Shown here: one piece after another, positions 61,637 to 64,000 of the stretch | How the letters are laid out: each line of letters starts with the position of its first letter | How positions within the stretch are numbered: position 1 is the first letter of the stretch | Assembly: GCF_050003625.1 (NCBI RefSeq) | Contig: NC_134400.1 | Location: forward strand, 191,175,726 to 191,239,725 | From: Haematobia irritans | Taxonomy: Eukaryota > Arthropoda > Insecta > Diptera > Muscidae | Length of the DNA stretch: 64,000 nt | Direction: 5' to 3' | Translations under genes and position numbers: made by a program | The notes under the pieces: model-generated | Told to the model about the DNA's origin: nothing | What the model saw: the letters and a program-made list of their open reading frames with translations, nothing else | The model's database searches: none

Positions 61637-64000
61637 ACTAAGCGTCCTAGAGCGAAAAGGGCTTTAATCCGTGACCACCCTCAAAAATTGAAATTTTCAT
61701 CCAAATCCTAAAAAAAAATGAAATTTTTATATGAAAAACTTCTTTTGCCCATATCTCCTAAACTAAGCGTGCTAGAGCGAAAAGGGCTTTAATCCGTGAC
61801 CACCCTCAAAAATTTAAATTTTTACCCAAATCCTAAAAAAATTGAAATTTTTATATGAAAAACTTATTTTGCCCATATCTCCTAAACTAAGCGTCCTAGA
61901 GCGAAAAGGGCTATAATCCGTGACCACCCTCAAAAATTGAATTTTTACCCAAATCCTAAAAAAATTGAAATTTTTATATGAAAAACTTCTTTTGCCCATA
62001 TCTCCTAAACTAAGCGTCCTAGAGCGAAAAGGGCTTTAATCCGTGACCACCCTCAAAAATTGAAATTTTTATCCAAATCCTAAAAAAATTGAAATTTTTA
62101 TATGAAAAACTTCTTTTGCCCATATCTCCTAAACTAAGCGTCCTAGAGCGAACAGGGCTTTAATCCGTGACCACCCTCAAAAATTGAAATTTTCATCCAA
62201 ATCCTAAAAAAAATGAAATTTTTATATGAAAAACTTCTTTTGCCCATATCTCCTAAACTAAGCGTGCTAGAGCGAAAAGGGCTTTAATCCGTGACCACCC
62301 TCAAAAATTTAAATTTTTACCCAAATCCTAAAAAAAAATTGAAATTTTTATATGAAAAATTTCTTTTACCCATATCTCCTAAACTAAGCGTCCTAGAGCG
62401 AAAAGGGCTTTAACCAGTGACCACCTTCAAAAATTTAAATTTTCATCCAAATCCTAAAAAAAAATAGAAATTTTTATATGAAAAACTTCTTTTGCCCATA
62501 TCTCCTAAACTAAGCGTCCTAGAGCGAAAAGGGCTTTAATCCGTGACCACCCTCAAAAATTGAAATTTTCATCCAAATCCTAAAAAAATTAAAATTTTTA
62601 TATGAAAAACTTCTTTTGCCCATATCTCCTAAACTAAGCGTCCTAGAGCGAAAAGGGCTTTAATCCGTGACCACCCTCAAAAATTGAAATTTTCATCCAA
62701 ATCCTAAAAAAAATGAAATTTTTATATGAAAAACTTCTTTTGCCCATATCTCCTAAACTAAGCGTCCTAGAGCGAAAAGGGCTTTAATCCGTGACCACCC
62801 TCAAAAATTGAAATTTTCATCCAAATCCTAAAAAAATTGAAATTTCTATATGAAAAACTTCTTTTGCCCATATCTCCTAAACTAAGCGTCCTAGAGCGAA
62901 AAGGGCTTTAATCCGTGACCACCCTCAAAAATTGATTTTTTTACCCAAATCCTAAAAAAAATTGAATTTTTATATGAAAAACTTCTTTTGCCCATATCTC
63001 CTAAACTAAGCGTCCTAGAGCGAAAAGGGCTTTAATCCGTGACCACCCTTAAAAATTGAAATTTTCATCCAAATCCTAAAAAAATTGAAATTTTTATATG
63101 AAAAACTTCTTTTGCCCATATTTCCTAAACTAAGCGTCCTAGAGCGAAAAGGGCTTTAATCCGTGACCACCCTCAAAAAGTGAAATTTTCATCCAAATCC
63201 TAAAAAAATTGAAATTTTTATATGAAAAACTTCTTTTGCCCATATCTCTTAAACTAAGCGTCCTAGAGCGAAAAGGGCTTTAATCCGTGACCACCCTCAA
63301 AAATTGAAATTTTCATCCAAATCCTAAAAAAATTGAAATTTTTATATGAAAAACTTCTTTTGCCCATATCTCCTAAACTAAGCGTCCTAGAGCGAAAAGG
63401 GCTTTAATCCGTGACCACCCTCAAAAATTGAAGTTTTTACCCACATCCTAAAAAAAATTGAAATTTTTATATGAAAAACTTCTTTTGCCCATATCTCCTA
63501 AACTAAGCGTCCTAGAGCGAAAAGTGCTATAATCAGTGACCACCTTCAAAAATTGAAATTTTCATCCAAATCCTTAAAAAATTGAAATTTTTATATGAAA
63601 AACTTCTTTTGCCCATATCTCCTAAACTAAGCGTCCTAGAGCGAAAAGGGCTTTAATCCGTGACCACCCTCAAAAATTGAAATTTTCATCCAAATCCTAA
63701 AAAAATTTAAATTTTTATATGAAAAACTTATTTTGCCCATATCTCCTAAACTATGCGTCCTAGAGCGAAAAGGGCTATAATCCGTGACCACCCTCAAAAA
63801 TTGAATTTTTACCCAAATCCTAAAAAAATTGAAATTTTTATATGAAAAACTTCTTTTGCCCATATCTCCTAAACTAAGCGTCCTAGAGCGAAAAGGGCTT
63901 TAATCCGTGACCACCCTCAAAAATTGAAATTTTCATCCAAATCCTAAAAAAATTGAAATTTTTATATGAAAACTTCTTTTGCCCATATCTCCTAAACTAA

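Larger units (their letters stand above)
1..64000 (+). repeat. 124-bp satellite DNA array, head-to-tail, about 514 copies
   Basis: Seen: the block containing cccatatctcctaaactaag recurs every ~124 bp from the first line to the last, always in the same orientation, and is interrupted only by the element at 11576-11825. The window starts at monomer position 121 and ends at position 28, so the array continues on both sides. The consensus has 41 G/C in 124 bases (33%). Most copies differ from it by only a few substitutions or by a change in an A-run, which implies recent or continuing homogenisation. Known: arrays of this size are typical of eukaryotic centromeric or heterochromatic satellites maintained by unequal exchange. 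Inferred: centromeric or pericentromeric location, not provable from the sequence alone. No unique DNA, gene or RNA gene was found anywhere else in the window. Confidence 0.98.
55350..64000 (+). repeat. Right segment of the array, more uniform monomers
   Basis: Mostly consensus monomers with recurring dimers. The tacagcg / taatcag subtype lies near 57830, 59569, 59941 and 60561, giving spacings of about 372 (three monomers) and 620 bp (five). Frame-open cassettes occur at 58241, 61814 and 63636. Two successive monomers near 57523 and 57640 have shortened A-runs. The gtgctataatcag subtype reappears near 63523, followed as elsewhere by aaatccttaaaaaattg and then a type F cassette. The last monomer has four rather than five A before cttctttt (63969-63972). 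No unique DNA is present. Confidence 0.8.

Noticed and set aside
583..63863. Some thirty 61-81-residue open frames on the minus strand, all of the form MGKRSFSYKNFNFFRIW...
   Set aside because: All lie within satellite monomers and are translations of the same repeat, restarting at an ATG present in every monomer. They end wherever the next monomer shifts phase. None has an upstream context, splice pattern or terminator distinct from the repeat. The one at 11806-12024 simply runs into the transposon arm.
1..64000. CRISPR array
   Set aside because: The repeat is regular, but there are no unique spacers: the full 124 bp recurs. The unit is also too long and no cas genes are present.
1..64000. 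Tandem gene or rRNA/tRNA cluster
   Set aside because: I could not find cloverleaf-forming segments, RNA polymerase III A and B boxes or recognisable rRNA motifs in the monomer on either strand.
1..64000. Telomeric or simple-sequence repeat
   Set aside because: No TTAGGG, TTAGG or TTTAGGG runs. The only simple repeat is the short A-run inside each monomer.
1..64000. A hidden novel gene system between repeats
   Set aside because: I read the window on both strands from end to end. Every segment outside 11576-11825 is accounted for by the 124-bp monomer and its variants, leaving no space for a gene.

Overview
The whole 64-kb window is one head-to-tail satellite DNA array, with no credible protein or RNA gene. 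The monomer is 124 bp and about 33% G+C, and roughly 514 copies lie in the same orientation. The array enters at base 1 in mid-monomer and leaves at base 64000 in mid-monomer, so both edges lie outside the window. A long, uninterrupted, multi-subtype satellite of this kind points to a eukaryotic heterochromatic region, such as a centromere, pericentromere or large interstitial block. I cannot name the species. The A/T-rich motifs loosely recall arthropod satellites, but that is only an impression.

The monomer has two halves. Positions 1-70 (numbered from the cttctttt start) are about 47% G+C and carry three conserved CpGs. Positions 71-124 are about 15% G+C and carry A/T tracts spaced close to one helical turn apart, plus two copies of an AAAAATTGAAATTTT block. 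Monomers fall into recurring subtypes: a 115-bp short form, a 123-bp frame-open form, linked dimers with gtgctag/ttaaccag or tacagcg/taatcag markers, and others. These subtypes recur in fixed orders, which gives higher-order repeat (HOR) structure.

Layout: 1-1260, mixed monomers. 1261-6618 and 6820-13670, a large near-tandem duplication (offset 5559 bp). Its second copy has gained an extra 10-monomer (1241-bp) tandem duplication and, inside that, the only non-satellite DNA in the window: a 250-bp foldback, MITE-like element at 11576-11825. 13870-27000, overlapping HOR copies at offsets of about 2.84, 2.96, 3.09-3.34 and 2.23 kb. 27.1-38.4 kb, HOR copies with offsets of about 2.7-3.1 kb and local dimers and trimers. 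38.4-45 kb, a 620-bp five-monomer duplication and a 2483-bp twenty-monomer duplication. 45-55.4 kb, shorter duplications (1117, 248, 1740, 746 and 1862/1968 bp). 55.4-64 kb, a more uniform stretch. Internally deleted monomers occur at 52129, 54746, 55264 and 61631.

Nothing here works as a gene system. The sequence records unequal exchange or replication-slippage amplification, local homogenisation and one transposon insertion. Short open frames on the minus strand are by-products of one satellite subtype and are rejected as genes.
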